Assembly: GCF_026013905.1 (NCBI RefSeq)
Contig: NZ_CP110257.1
Location: 2,378,001-2,442,000, forward strand
Source of the DNA: Schlegelella aquatica
GTDB taxonomy: Bacteria; Pseudomonadota; Gammaproteobacteria; Burkholderiales; Burkholderiaceae_C
DNA: 64,000 nt
Direction: 5' to 3'
Below are positions 39,266 through 47,480 of this stretch, in pieces. The translations under genes and the position numbers were made by a program. Position 1 is the stretch's first letter. Each line of letters begins with the position of its first letter. The notes below the pieces were generated by a model. It did no database searches. It had not been told where the DNA came from and saw only the letters and a program-made list of their open reading frames with translations.

Positions 39266-40162
39266 ATGACCCCGATCGCCTCCCGCACCATCGTCTGGTT
39301 GACCCTGCCGCCGCTCCTGTGGGCCGGCAACGCGATCGTCGGCAGGCTGATGGTGGGCAGCGTGCCCCCCGTCACGCTCAACTTCCTGCGCTGGCTGCTG
39401 GCCGCCTTGCTGCTGCTGCCGCTCGGCTGGCGCATCCTGCGAAGCACGAGCCCGTTGTGGCCGCGCGTGCGCCGCTTCGCGGGGCTCGGGCTCTTCGGTT
39501 TTCTCAGCTACAACTCGCTGCAGTACCTCGCGCTGCAGACGTCCACGCCGATCAACGTCACCTTGATCGCCGCCAGCATGCCGGTGTGGATGTTGGTCGT
39601 CGGGCGGCTGCGCTACGGCGAGAAGGCGGGCGCCGCCCAGCTGGCGGGCGCCTTGCTCTCCCTGCTCGGCGTGCTGTTGGTGATCTCGCGCGGGAGCTGG
39701 CACACGCTCTTGCAGGTGCGCCTCGTGCCGGGCGATCTCTACATGCTGCTCGCCGTGATCCTGTGGTCGGTGTACAGCTGGATGCTCGCGCGGCCCAGCG
39801 ACCGCTCGGCGCAGGAATGGCACTGGTCGGAGTTCCTGCTCGCGCAGATCGTGTTCGGCGTGGCCTGGTCGGGTGCGGCCACGGGGCTGGAGCTCACGTT
39901 CACCGACCAACGGGTGCAGTGGTCGCCTGCGGTGGCTGCGGCGCTCGCCTACATCGCGATCGGCCCGTCGCTGATCGCCTACCGCTGCTGGGGCATCGGC
40001 GTGGCGGCGGTCGGCCCGGCGATCGCCGCGTTCTTCGGCAACCTCACCCCAGTCTTCGCGGCGGTGATGTCGGCCGCCCTCCTCGGGGAGCCGCCGAGCT
40101 GGTTCCACGGCGCGGCCTTCGCGCTCATCGTGCTCGGCATCGTGGTGTCCTCGCGCCGGTAG
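39266..40162 (+). CDS. DMT-superfamily (EamA) transporter
   Basis: A 298-residue protein with ten predicted helices in two EamA repeats (first repeat LPPLLWAGNAIVGRLMVG to LGVLLVISRG; second LYMLLAVILWSVYSWMLAR to ALIVLGIVVSSRR). DMT exporters move amino acids or other metabolites; the substrate cannot be predicted. It is cotranscribed with the DUF2007 gene. A near-perfect hairpin lies between it and the convergent SDR gene. Confidence 0.88.
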   Translation: MTPIASRTIVWLTLPPLLWAGNAIVGRLMVGSVPPVTLNFLRWLLAALLLLPLGWRILRSTSPLWPRVRRFAGLGLFGFLSYNSLQYLALQTSTPINVTLIAASMPVWMLVVGRLRYGEKAGAAQLAGALLSLLGVLLVISRGSWHTLLQVRLVPGDLYMLLAVILWSVYSWMLARPSDRSAQEWHWSEFLLAQIVFGVAWSGAATGLELTFTDQRVQWSPAVAAALAYIAIGPSLIAYRCWGIGVAAVGPAIAAFFGNLTPVFAAVMSAALLGEPPSWFHGAAFALIVLGIVVSSRR

Positions 40163-40167
40163 GAGGC

Positions 40168-40188
40168 CCCGGGGCGCGGCGCCCCGGG
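40168..40188. terminator. Strong hairpin between convergent EamA and SDR genes
   Basis: CCCGGGGCGC and GCGCCCCGGG form a 10-bp perfect inverted repeat with a one-base centre. It lies in the 31-bp gap between two convergent stops. No T-tract is present, so it is likely a shared 3'-end structure. Confidence 0.45.
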
Positions 40189-40193
40189 CGCGC

Positions 40194-40973
40194 TCAGAAC
40201 GTGCCCGGGTACGCGCCCCCGTCGATCAGGAAGTTCTGGCCGGTGATGTAGCCCGCCTGCGCGCTGCACAGGAACGCGCACGCGGCCCCGAACTCGTCGG
40301 GCGTGCCGAACCGGCCGGCGGGGATCGCCTTGCGGCGCGCCTCCTCGGCGCTCGCGTAGTCCTTGCCCTGCGCTTGGGCCGACGCCTCGATCGTCTTGCG
40401 CAGACGGTCGGTGTCGAAGGCGCCGGGCAGGAGGTTGTTGATCGTCACGTTATGGGCCACCGTCTTGCGGGCCAGGCCCGCGACGAAGCCGGTGAGGCCG
40501 CTGCGTGCTCCGTTGGACAAGCCGAGCACGTCGATGGGCGCCTTCACGGCGCTGGAGGTGATGTTGACGATGCGCCCGAAACGCCGCGCGATCATGCCGT
40601 CGACCGTGGCCTTGATGAGCTCGATCGGGGTGAGCATGTTGGCGTCCAGGGCCTGAATCCAGTCCTCGCGCGTCCACTTGCGGAAGTCCCCCGGGGGCGG
40701 GCCGCCGGCGTTGTTGACGAGGATGTCCACCTGCGGGCAGGCGGCGAGTGCCGCGGCGCGGCCCTCGGGCGTGGTGATGTCGCCCGCCACGGCACGAACC
40801 TCGCCGCGCCCCATCGCACGCAGCTCGGCGGCGGCGGCTTCCAACGCGTCGGCGCCACGGGCGGTGATCACCACGTTCGCGCCCTCGGCCACCAGGGCAC
40901 GGGCGCAGCCCTTGCCCAGCCCCTTGCTTGCCGCGCACACCAGCGCCCACTTGCCTTGCAGTCCCAGGTCCAT
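40194..40973 (-). CDS. SDR-family oxidoreductase lacking the canonical YxxxK
   Basis: A 259-residue short-chain dehydrogenase/reductase. The cofactor motif is an unusual CAASKGLGKG (13-22), NNAGG is at 87-91, and the family serine is at 140/141 in IVNITSSAVK. Where the catalytic Tyr-x-x-x-Lys should be, the sequence reads LSNGARSG (152-159), giving Ser153 and Arg157. The fold and NAD(P) site thus look intact but standard chemistry is not supported. It resembles a FabG-like subgroup with a non-standard active site. The start at 40973 has AAGGAG. It is 19 bases downstream of the DMT gene in the same direction. Confidence 0.85.
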   Translation of the reverse strand: MDLGLQGKWALVCAASKGLGKGCARALVAEGANVVITARGADALEAAAAELRAMGRGEVRAVAGDITTPEGRAAALAACPQVDILVNNAGGPPPGDFRKWTREDWIQALDANMLTPIELIKATVDGMIARRFGRIVNITSSAVKAPIDVLGLSNGARSGLTGFVAGLARKTVAHNVTINNLLPGAFDTDRLRKTIEASAQAQGKDYASAEEARRKAIPAGRFGTPDEFGAACAFLCSAQAGYITGQNFLIDGGAYPGTF

Positions 40974-40992
40974 CGTTTGCTCCTTGTCGTGT

Positions 40993-41898
40993 TCAATCCT
41001 TCCATCGGGCGAGCATCCAGATGCCCACCAGCACCAGCGCCGTTCCCGCCGCGATCCATCCCGTGAACGGCTCGTCGAGGATCAGGACGCCCATCATCAG
41101 CGTGGACAGCGGCCCCACCATCCCCGTCTGGGCCGTGACCGTGGCGCCAACCCGCTCGATGGCCATCATCACCATCAGCACCGGCGCCACGGTGCACAGC
41201 GTGGCGTTGAGCACCGACAGCCAGATCACCTCGGGCGCCACCAGGGCGGCCGACCACGGGCGCAGCACCACGAACTGCGCGATGCACAGCACGCAGGCCA
41301 CGAGGCTGGCCCAGCCCACCAGCCGCAAGGCACCCAGTCGCTGCACCATCTCGCCGCTGTAGACGAGGTAGATCGCGTACGACACCGCGCTCGCGAACAC
41401 GAGCGCCGAGCCGAGCAGCACGTTGGCCCCCTCGAAGTTGACCTCGTGGCCGAAGACGAGCAGCACGCCGCTGTAGCTCACGGCGATCGCCACCAGCTGC
41501 CGCCACGTGACGCGCTTGCCGAACAGCCACACGCTGAGCGCCAGCACCAGCGTCGGGTTGAGGTACAGGATCAGGCGCTCGAGACTCGCAGTGATGTACT
41601 GCAGCCCCATGAAGTCGAGGAAGCTCGCCAGGTAGTACCCGCTCGCGCCCAGCCCGAGGATGCCGAGCCAGTCGCGCCGCGCCAGCGCAGGCTTGCCCCG
41701 CCCGGCCCACCAGGCGATCAGCGCGAACAGCGGCAGCGCGAACAGCATGCGGTACATGATGAGCGTGACCGCGTCCACCCCGTGCCGGTAGGCCAGCTTG
41801 ACGATGATGGCCTTGCCCGAGAAGGCGATGCTGCCCAGCAGTGCGAGCATGAGCCCGCCCGCCAGGGGAGCGGCGGGCCTGACCGCGGCCGAGCTCAC
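40993..41898 (-). CDS. DMT-superfamily (EamA) transporter
   Basis: A 301-residue ten-helix exporter of the DMT/EamA type (LMLALLGSIAFSGKAIIVKL in the first repeat; MVGPLSTLMMGVLILDEPFTG in the second). The substrate is unknown. The GTG start at 41898 overlaps the ggt stop as GTGA, so it is translationally coupled to gamma-glutamyltransferase. Coupling to a peptidase that releases amino acids suggests amino-acid or dipeptide export, but this is inference. Confidence 0.88.
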   Translation of the reverse strand: MSSAAVRPAAPLAGGLMLALLGSIAFSGKAIIVKLAYRHGVDAVTLIMYRMLFALPLFALIAWWAGRGKPALARRDWLGILGLGASGYYLASFLDFMGLQYITASLERLILYLNPTLVLALSVWLFGKRVTWRQLVAIAVSYSGVLLVFGHEVNFEGANVLLGSALVFASAVSYAIYLVYSGEMVQRLGALRLVGWASLVACVLCIAQFVVLRPWSAALVAPEVIWLSVLNATLCTVAPVLMVMMAIERVGATVTAQTGMVGPLSTLMMGVLILDEPFTGWIAAGTALVLVGIWMLARWKD

Positions 41899-43514
41899 CA
41901 GCCGACCGCCTGCCCGTCGCGCCGCGGGTCGCTGGCCGCGACATAGCCCTCGCGCGCCGGGTCTCCCAGGCGCCAGATGAACTGGCCGGCGCCGAAGTCC
42001 TGGTACGAGTCCTGGATGACTTCGAGGCGGTGGCCGCGCGCGGCCAGCGCCTCGACCAGCCCGGGCGCCATCGTCGACTCGACGTTCAGCGACAGGCCCT
42101 GGTTGAACCGCCAGCGCGGCGCATCGCAGGCGGCCTGCGGGTTCTGCGCATGGTCGATCATGCGCACGAGCGTTTGCACATGGCCCTGGGGCTGCATGTT
42201 CGCCCCCATCACGCCGAAGCTCATCACCGGCTGCCCGTCCTTCGTGAGGAACCCCGGAATGATGGTGTGGAACGGCCGCTTGCCGGGCGCCACCACGTTG
42301 GGGCTCGCGTCGTCCAGCGAGAACGCGTGGCCCCGGTTGTGCAGCGATACTCCGTAGCCCGGCACCACGACACCGGAGCCGAAGCCCATGTAGTTGCTCT
42401 GGATGAAGCTCACCATCATGCCGCGCTCGTCGGCCGCGGTGAGGTAGATCGTGCCGCCCTTGACCGGATTGCCGGCCCGGAAGTCCTGCGCACGCTTCAG
42501 GTCGATCAGGCGCGCACGCTCGCGCAGGTAGCCGTCGTCGAGCAGGTCGCCGGCGCTACAGGTCATGCTCGCCGGCTCGCTGACGTAGCGGTACACGTCG
42601 GCGAAGGCGAGCTTCATCGCCTCGATCTGCAGGTGCTGCGCATCGACGCCGTCCACGTCCATCGAGGCGAGGTCGAACTGCGACAGGATGCCCAGCGCCA
42701 TCAGCGCGGCAATGCCCTGTCCGTTCGGCGGGATCTCGTGCAGCGTGTAGTCGCGGTAGCGCTTGGCGATCGGTGTCACCCACTCGGGCCGGAACCCGGC
42801 GAGGTCGGCTTCGCCGAGCACCCCGCCGTGCGCCCGCACGTGGGCCGCGATCGCGGCGGCGATCTCGCCGCGGTAGTAGGCCTCGCCGCGTGTCTCGGCG
42901 ATGAGCCGCAGGGTGCGCGCCGCCGCCGGAAAGCGCCAGAGCTCGCCGACGGCGGGGGCCCGCCCACTGGGCAGAAAGGCCTCGGCGAAGCCCGGCAACG
43001 AGTTCAACTCGGCCACCGCCGCGGCCCACTTCTGCCCGACGACCGTGGGCACGGCATAGCCGCACTCAGCCGCCTCGATCGCCGGCTCCATCAGGTCGGC
43101 GAACGGCAGGCGGCCGAAGCGCTCGCTCAGTGCGACCCAGCCCGCCACCGCGCCGGGCACGCTGACGCTGTCCACGCCGCGCTTGGGCGGTGTGCGCACG
43201 TCGTCGCCGTACTTGCGGCGGAAGTACCCGGGCGTCCATCCCGCCGGCGCAGGCCCGGAGGCGTTGAGCCCGTGCAGTTGCTGGCCGTCCCACAGGATGC
43301 AGAAGGCGTCGCTGCCCAGCCCGTTGCTGACCGGCTCGTAGATCGTCATCGCCGCCGCCGCGGCAATGGCCGCGTCGACCGCATTGCCGCCCTTGAGCAG
43401 CATGCGCAGGCCGGCCAGCGCGGCCGCGGGGTGGGAGGTGGCGACGAGATTGCGGCCGAAGACCGGCAGCCGCGGCGTGGGATACGGATACTCGTAGCGG
43501 AACGGATCGCTCAT
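41895..43514 (-). CDS. ggt: Gamma-glutamyltransferase family protein
   Basis: A 539-residue Ntn-hydrolase. The autoprocessing/nucleophile threonine is Thr355 in VKGGTIYLTAADERG, separating large and small subunits. Substrate-site segments include LKGGNAVDAAIA and HEIPPNGQGIAALMA. No signal peptide is seen, so the enzyme is probably cytoplasmic, unlike periplasmic glutathione-degrading GGTs. Cytoplasmic GGT/cephalosporin-acylase relatives have varied gamma-glutamyl substrates. The gene starts a short operon ggt-DMT-SDR. A GATAAT box (43544-43549) 29 bases upstream may be its -10. Confidence 0.88.
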   Translation of the reverse strand: MSDPFRYEYPYPTPRLPVFGRNLVATSHPAAALAGLRMLLKGGNAVDAAIAAAAAMTIYEPVSNGLGSDAFCILWDGQQLHGLNASGPAPAGWTPGYFRRKYGDDVRTPPKRGVDSVSVPGAVAGWVALSERFGRLPFADLMEPAIEAAECGYAVPTVVGQKWAAAVAELNSLPGFAEAFLPSGRAPAVGELWRFPAAARTLRLIAETRGEAYYRGEIAAAIAAHVRAHGGVLGEADLAGFRPEWVTPIAKRYRDYTLHEIPPNGQGIAALMALGILSQFDLASMDVDGVDAQHLQIEAMKLAFADVYRYVSEPASMTCSAGDLLDDGYLRERARLIDLKRAQDFRAGNPVKGGTIYLTAADERGMMVSFIQSNYMGFGSGVVVPGYGVSLHNRGHAFSLDDASPNVVAPGKRPFHTIIPGFLTKDGQPVMSFGVMGANMQPQGHVQTLVRMIDHAQNPQAACDAPRWRFNQGLSLNVESTMAPGLVEALAARGHRLEVIQDSYQDFGAGQFIWRLGDPAREGYVAASDPRRDGQAVGW

Positions 43515-43543
43515 CGTCTCACGCCGAGAGAAAGGATCCGACG

Positions 43544-43549
43544 ATTATC
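43544..43549 (-). promoter_or_regulatory. Candidate -10 of the ggt operon
   Basis: GATAAT on the minus strand about 30 bases before the ggt ATG, with no clear -35. The 130 bases between it and the DUF3422 gene end contain GC-rich inverted repeats (for example around 43611-43650). Confidence 0.3.
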
Positions 43550-43678
43550 GTCCGCGCGCCGAGCCGCTGCAGGCGTTCAGCTCGCTGTATGTGAGCGCCC
43601 GGGGCCTCGTCTCTGGGCCCCGGGGCTGCGCCCGCTCCCCCAGAGGGATCGGCCCGCTCCGGGCGGCGGGCGCCGACC

Positions 43679-44953
43679 TCAGGCGGCCCGCAGAGCCATT
43701 TCGTGCAGGCGTCGCAGACCCAGCCACACGGCCCCGGCAATGAGCGGAATCGAGGCGGCCACGAGCATCTCGGGAGCGAGCGGCAGCAGGTGCGCCTCCT
43801 TGGCCCCCTTGGCCAAGTAGCCGACCAGGCCGGCCCCGTAGTAGGTGATCGCGGCCACCGACAAGCCCTCGACCGCACTTTGCAGGCGCAACTGCACCTT
43901 CTGGCGGCGGTTCATGGCGTCGAGCAGTGCCTGGCTGCTCTGCTGCTGCTCGATCTCGACGCGGGTGCGCAGCAAATTGCTCGTGCGCGAGATGCGTTCC
44001 GACAGCTGCTGCTGCCGCCGCGCAGCCCAGGCGCAGGTCTGCATCGCGGGGCCGAGGCGCCGGTCCATGAACTCGCTGATCGTCTGCAATCCGGCCAGAC
44101 GGTGCTCGTTGAGCTCCTCGATGCGGCGTTGCACCAGCTCGAAGTACGCCGCGCTCGCCGAAAAGCGCGCGTGGGTGCTGGCATACAGGCTCTCCACCCG
44201 GCCCGCCAGCTGGGTGAGCTGGCGCAGCAGTTCGGGCTCGCGGTCGCGCTCGGCGCTGCGGATCTCGGCCGCGATCTGCGCCAGGTCACGCTCCGCATCG
44301 GCCAGCGTCGCGCCCACCTGGCGCGCGGCTGGCAGCCCGAGCAGCGCCATCATCCGGTAGGTCTCGATCTCCAGCAGCCGCTGTACCGCGCGCCCCAGGC
44401 GACGCGGATGCATGTGCGCGGCCACGACCACGACACGGGCGAACCCGTCGCCATGGAGCCGGAAGTCGGTGTAGACCTCCGCCTGCCCATCCATCACGGT
44501 GGAGCCGACCAGCGTGTCCTCGTCCAGACAACCGCGCACGAGGGGGTCGGCGCTGTCGTCGCGCGACGAGGTGACGACCACATGCATGCCGACCAGCCAC
44601 TCGCCCGGCACCGCGCGCAACCAGTCCTGCGGGACGGCCGACACCGCGGTGGGATCGAAGCTCGTGGGGTTGTCCGGGAGGTGGCGCCAGAACGTGTAGC
44701 TCTGGAACTCGGTGTGCTGCTCCCAGCGCAGCCGCACGCCCCCGAGGTCGATGCTCAGGTGGCTGGCCTCCGCGGCGGGCAGCGGCAAGTGCCGCGCGCG
44801 CAGCAGGCGATGCAGGTGCTCGCGGCTGGCCGGGTCGCCGGGCGGGGTCAACAGCGCCAGGTGCGTCAGAGCCAGCGGCGCCTGCAGCCGCTCGTACGGC
44901 CGGGCGTGCACTTCGTTGTGCAGCGTCTCTCTCCAGGGATGCGGTGTCAGCAT
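43679..44953 (-). CDS. DUF3422 membrane-anchored protein
   Basis: A 424-residue protein of the DUF3422 family (HNEVHARPYERLQAPLALTH at 12-31, then ADPLVRGCLDEDTLVGSTV). A helical, probably coiled-coil region spans about 210-360 (ERDLAQIAAEIRSAERDREP to EIEQQQSSQALLDAMNRRQK), and two hydrophobic helices close the C-terminus (VAAITYYGAGLVGYL and MLVAASIPLIAGAVWLGL). The architecture recalls CorA-like or Mg-transport-like helical proteins, but function is unknown. The start at 44953 has AGGAGGAGA upstream. Confidence 0.85.
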   Translation of the reverse strand: MLTPHPWRETLHNEVHARPYERLQAPLALTHLALLTPPGDPASREHLHRLLRARHLPLPAAEASHLSIDLGGVRLRWEQHTEFQSYTFWRHLPDNPTSFDPTAVSAVPQDWLRAVPGEWLVGMHVVVTSSRDDSADPLVRGCLDEDTLVGSTVMDGQAEVYTDFRLHGDGFARVVVVAAHMHPRRLGRAVQRLLEIETYRMMALLGLPAARQVGATLADAERDLAQIAAEIRSAERDREPELLRQLTQLAGRVESLYASTHARFSASAAYFELVQRRIEELNEHRLAGLQTISEFMDRRLGPAMQTCAWAARRQQQLSERISRTSNLLRTRVEIEQQQSSQALLDAMNRRQKVQLRLQSAVEGLSVAAITYYGAGLVGYLAKGAKEAHLLPLAPEMLVAASIPLIAGAVWLGLRRLHEMALRAA

Positions 44954-45081
44954 CGGCAGTCTCTCCTCCTGGCGCGGATTATCCCGACGCCCGCCCCGCT
45001 CTAAGTGCTTGTCGCTCACGCGCTTTGCGCGCAGCGCCACCGCACGCGCCGGGCAGGCTGCCGGGCCCGCTTCGCATCATG

Positions 45082-45107
45082 AAAAAGGGCCGCACATCGC
45101 GGCCCTT
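45082..45107 (-). terminator. Rho-independent terminator of the tctBA operon
   Basis: On the minus strand AAGGGCCGC (45107-45099) pairs with GCGGCCCTT (45093-45085) around a 5-nt loop, running into a five-T tract (45086-45082). It lies 26 bases past the tctA stop. Confidence 0.88.
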
Positions 45108-45132
45108 GCCAGACACCCGAGACGCCGGAAGG

Positions 45133-46641
45133 TCAGTCCGCGTCCTGGAACGCTTCCTGGCGCTTGCGGCTGATGCCCGGCAGCATCACGATCACCACCA
45201 GGGCGAGCGCGGCGAGCAGCAGGCCCGCGGACAGGGGCCTCGTCATGAAGGTGCTCCAGTCGCCGCGCGACAACAGCAAGGCGCGGCGCAGGTTCTCTTC
45301 CATCATCGGCCCGAGGATGAACCCCAGCAGCAGCGGCGCCGGCTCGCATCCGAGCTTGTAGAAGACATAGCCGATGACCCCGAACAGCACGGCCAGGTAC
45401 ACGTCGAAGTTGTTGTTGTTCAGCGTGTACAGGCCGATGCAGCAGAACAGCAGGATCGCCGGGAACAGGAACCGGTACGGCAGGGTCAGCAGCTTGATCC
45501 AGATGCCGATGAGCGGCAGGTTGAGGATCACGAGCATCAGGTTGCCGATCCACATCGAGGTGATGAGCCCCCAGAAGAGGTCGGGGTTGCTGGTCATCAC
45601 CTGCGGGCCGGGCTGGATGCCCTTGATCGTCATCGCACCCACCATCAGTGCCATCACGGCATTGGGCGGGATGCCGAGCGTCAGCATCGGGATGAAGGAG
45701 GTCTGCGCGCCGGCATTGTTGGCCGACTCGGGACCGGCCACCCCCTGGATGGCGCCCTTGCCGAACTTCTCCGGCGTCTTCGAGAGCTTCTTCTCCAGCG
45801 TGTAGGCGGCGAACGACGACAGCAGCGCCCCACCGCCAGGCAACACGCCGAGCAGCGATCCGAGCGCTGTGCCGCGCAGCACGGCGGGGGCCGCCTCCTT
45901 GAAGTCCTGTTTGGTCGGCCACAGGCCTTTCACGTCCTTCGTGAAGACCTCGCGATGCTCGGGGGGCTGCCCCAGGTTGGCGATGATCTCGCCGAAGCCG
46001 AACACACCCATCGCGATGACGACGAAGTTGATGCCGTCGGACAGCTCCGGGATGTCGAACGAGAACCGGGGCACGCCGGAGATCACGTCCGTGTTGATCT
46101 GGCCGATGAGCAGGCCGAGGACGATCATCGCCACCGCCTTGATCAGCGAGCCGGAGGCCAGCACCACCGCACCGATGAGGCCCAGCACCATGAGCGAGAA
46201 ATACTCGGCCGGGCCGAACTTGAACGCCATCTCGGTGAGCGGCGGCGCGAAGGCGGCCAGCACCAGCGTGGCGACGGAGCCCGCGAAGAACGAGCCCAGC
46301 CCGGCCGCCGCCAGCGCGGCGCCCGCGCGGCCCTGGCGCGCCATCTGGTAGCCGTCGATCGCGGTGACTACCGAGGCGGACTCGCCGGGCACGTTGATGA
46401 GGATGGCCGTGGTCGAGCCGCCGTACTGCGAGCCGTAATAGATGCCGGCCAGCATGATGAGCGCCGGCGTGGCATCGAGCGCGTACACCGAGGGCAGCAG
46501 CATCGCGATCGTGGCCACCGGGCCGAGGCCGGGCAGCACGCCGATCAGTGTGCCCAGCACGCATCCGAAGAACGCGTATGCAAGATTGGTGAGGGTGAGC
46601 GTGGTCTGAAAGCCCAGCAGCAGATTGTTGATCAGTTCCAT
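45133..46641 (-). CDS. tctA: Tripartite tricarboxylate transporter permease TctA
   Basis: A 502-residue, 11-12 helix permease of the TctA family. Typical segments are the N-terminal GCVLGTLIGVLPGLGPVATI, GIYYGSQYGGSTTAILINVP and GPESANNAGAQTSFIPMLTL. TctA takes carboxylates (citrate and related acids) from a periplasmic TctC binding protein. It follows tctB by 24 bases with GAGG before its ATG. No tctC gene is present on either side in this window. Confidence 0.93.
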   Translation of the reverse strand: MELINNLLLGFQTTLTLTNLAYAFFGCVLGTLIGVLPGLGPVATIAMLLPSVYALDATPALIMLAGIYYGSQYGGSTTAILINVPGESASVVTAIDGYQMARQGRAGAALAAAGLGSFFAGSVATLVLAAFAPPLTEMAFKFGPAEYFSLMVLGLIGAVVLASGSLIKAVAMIVLGLLIGQINTDVISGVPRFSFDIPELSDGINFVVIAMGVFGFGEIIANLGQPPEHREVFTKDVKGLWPTKQDFKEAAPAVLRGTALGSLLGVLPGGGALLSSFAAYTLEKKLSKTPEKFGKGAIQGVAGPESANNAGAQTSFIPMLTLGIPPNAVMALMVGAMTIKGIQPGPQVMTSNPDLFWGLITSMWIGNLMLVILNLPLIGIWIKLLTLPYRFLFPAILLFCCIGLYTLNNNNFDVYLAVLFGVIGYVFYKLGCEPAPLLLGFILGPMMEENLRRALLLSRGDWSTFMTRPLSAGLLLAALALVVIVMLPGISRKRQEAFQDAD

Positions 46642-46665
46642 ACGAACCTCGGGATGGACGGGCGC

Positions 46666-47127
46666 TCAGGCGGCGAAGCTCGGCCACATGGGGATCACGA
46701 GCGAAAGGCCCCAGACGAACACGACGTACGACAGCACCGTCAAGACGATGGTGAGCAGGATGACGTCGCGCCACTTGAACTCGTCACCGGCCAGCGTCGA
46801 GATAAGGATCAGCAGCGGGATCGTGAGGACCAGGCCCAGCCGGGGCAACGCGAAGCCGAACACGGCCACGGAACCGAGGATCAGGATCAGCGGCCGCCAG
46901 GCGATCGAGCCGATGGGGTCGCCGTTCTCGCTCTCGATCGTGAGCGACTTGAACGTCACGATCGCACCGAGGATCGCCAGCAGGACGCCCAGACCGAACG
47001 GGAAGTACCCCGGTCCGGGACGGGCCGATGTGCCGAAGGTGTACTCGGTGGCGCCCCACGCGAACGCGGCACCGACCACGATGAACATGAGCCCGGAAAC
47101 GAAATCCTTCTGGCTCTTAATCTTCAT
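46666..47127 (-). CDS. tctB: Tripartite tricarboxylate transporter small subunit TctB
   Basis: A 153-residue four-helix membrane protein (FVSGLMFIVVGAAFAWGATE at 9-28, GPGYFPFGLGVLLAILGAIV at 38-57, SYVVFVWGLSLVIPMWPSF at the end). TctB is the small membrane partner of TctA. The start at 47127 has GAGAGGAG upstream. The 353-base region before it holds no tctC, so transport must rely on a binding protein encoded elsewhere. Confidence 0.9.
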   Translation of the reverse strand: MKIKSQKDFVSGLMFIVVGAAFAWGATEYTFGTSARPGPGYFPFGLGVLLAILGAIVTFKSLTIESENGDPIGSIAWRPLILILGSVAVFGFALPRLGLVLTIPLLILISTLAGDEFKWRDVILLTIVLTVLSYVVFVWGLSLVIPMWPSFAA

Positions 47128-47480
47128 GTTTGACTCCTCTCAAGTAACGCCAGGCCGCCTCACGCCTCCCCCTCCCGACGAATCGCCGGCTGCCCCGAGT
47201 CTGCCTGCCATGAAGGGCAGGGCTCGGTGCCGCCCGATCCGGGGGCGCATTCCTTGAACCGTCGAGCCGCCCCGCTGCCCTGGGGCCGGTTCCGGCACCT
47301 TCGGCCACGAGGCAGCACGGCCCGCACCAGGGGCCTTCAGGGGCCGAGTTTGCAAGCCGAAGGACGGCTGGCGGGATTCTAGGAACCACCTCTTGCGGCA
47401 GGCGCTGTGGATTACACGTAGCGCAGCCCACCCCCGATCGACTTGGGTCCCGGCCTTGGAGGCCCCGGGGGCTGCGCCGC
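47128..47480. other. Intergenic region upstream of tctBA
   Basis: 353 bases with no supported gene. They contain the tctB ribosome-binding site, a TAGAAT box on the minus strand (47381-47376) that might be a -10 for tctBA, small GC-rich inverted repeats, and near the gspE-like gene end a GGCCCCGGGGGCTGCGCC stretch similar to one at about 43617 downstream of ggt. No terminator with a T-tract is seen after the gspE-like gene. Confidence 0.5.

Noticed and set aside
43611..43650. GGCCCCGGGG-CTGCGCC-type stretch similar to one near 47461 as an interspersed repeat family
   Set aside because: Similarity is about 20 GC-rich bases with indels; too weak to call a repeat without a genome-wide count.
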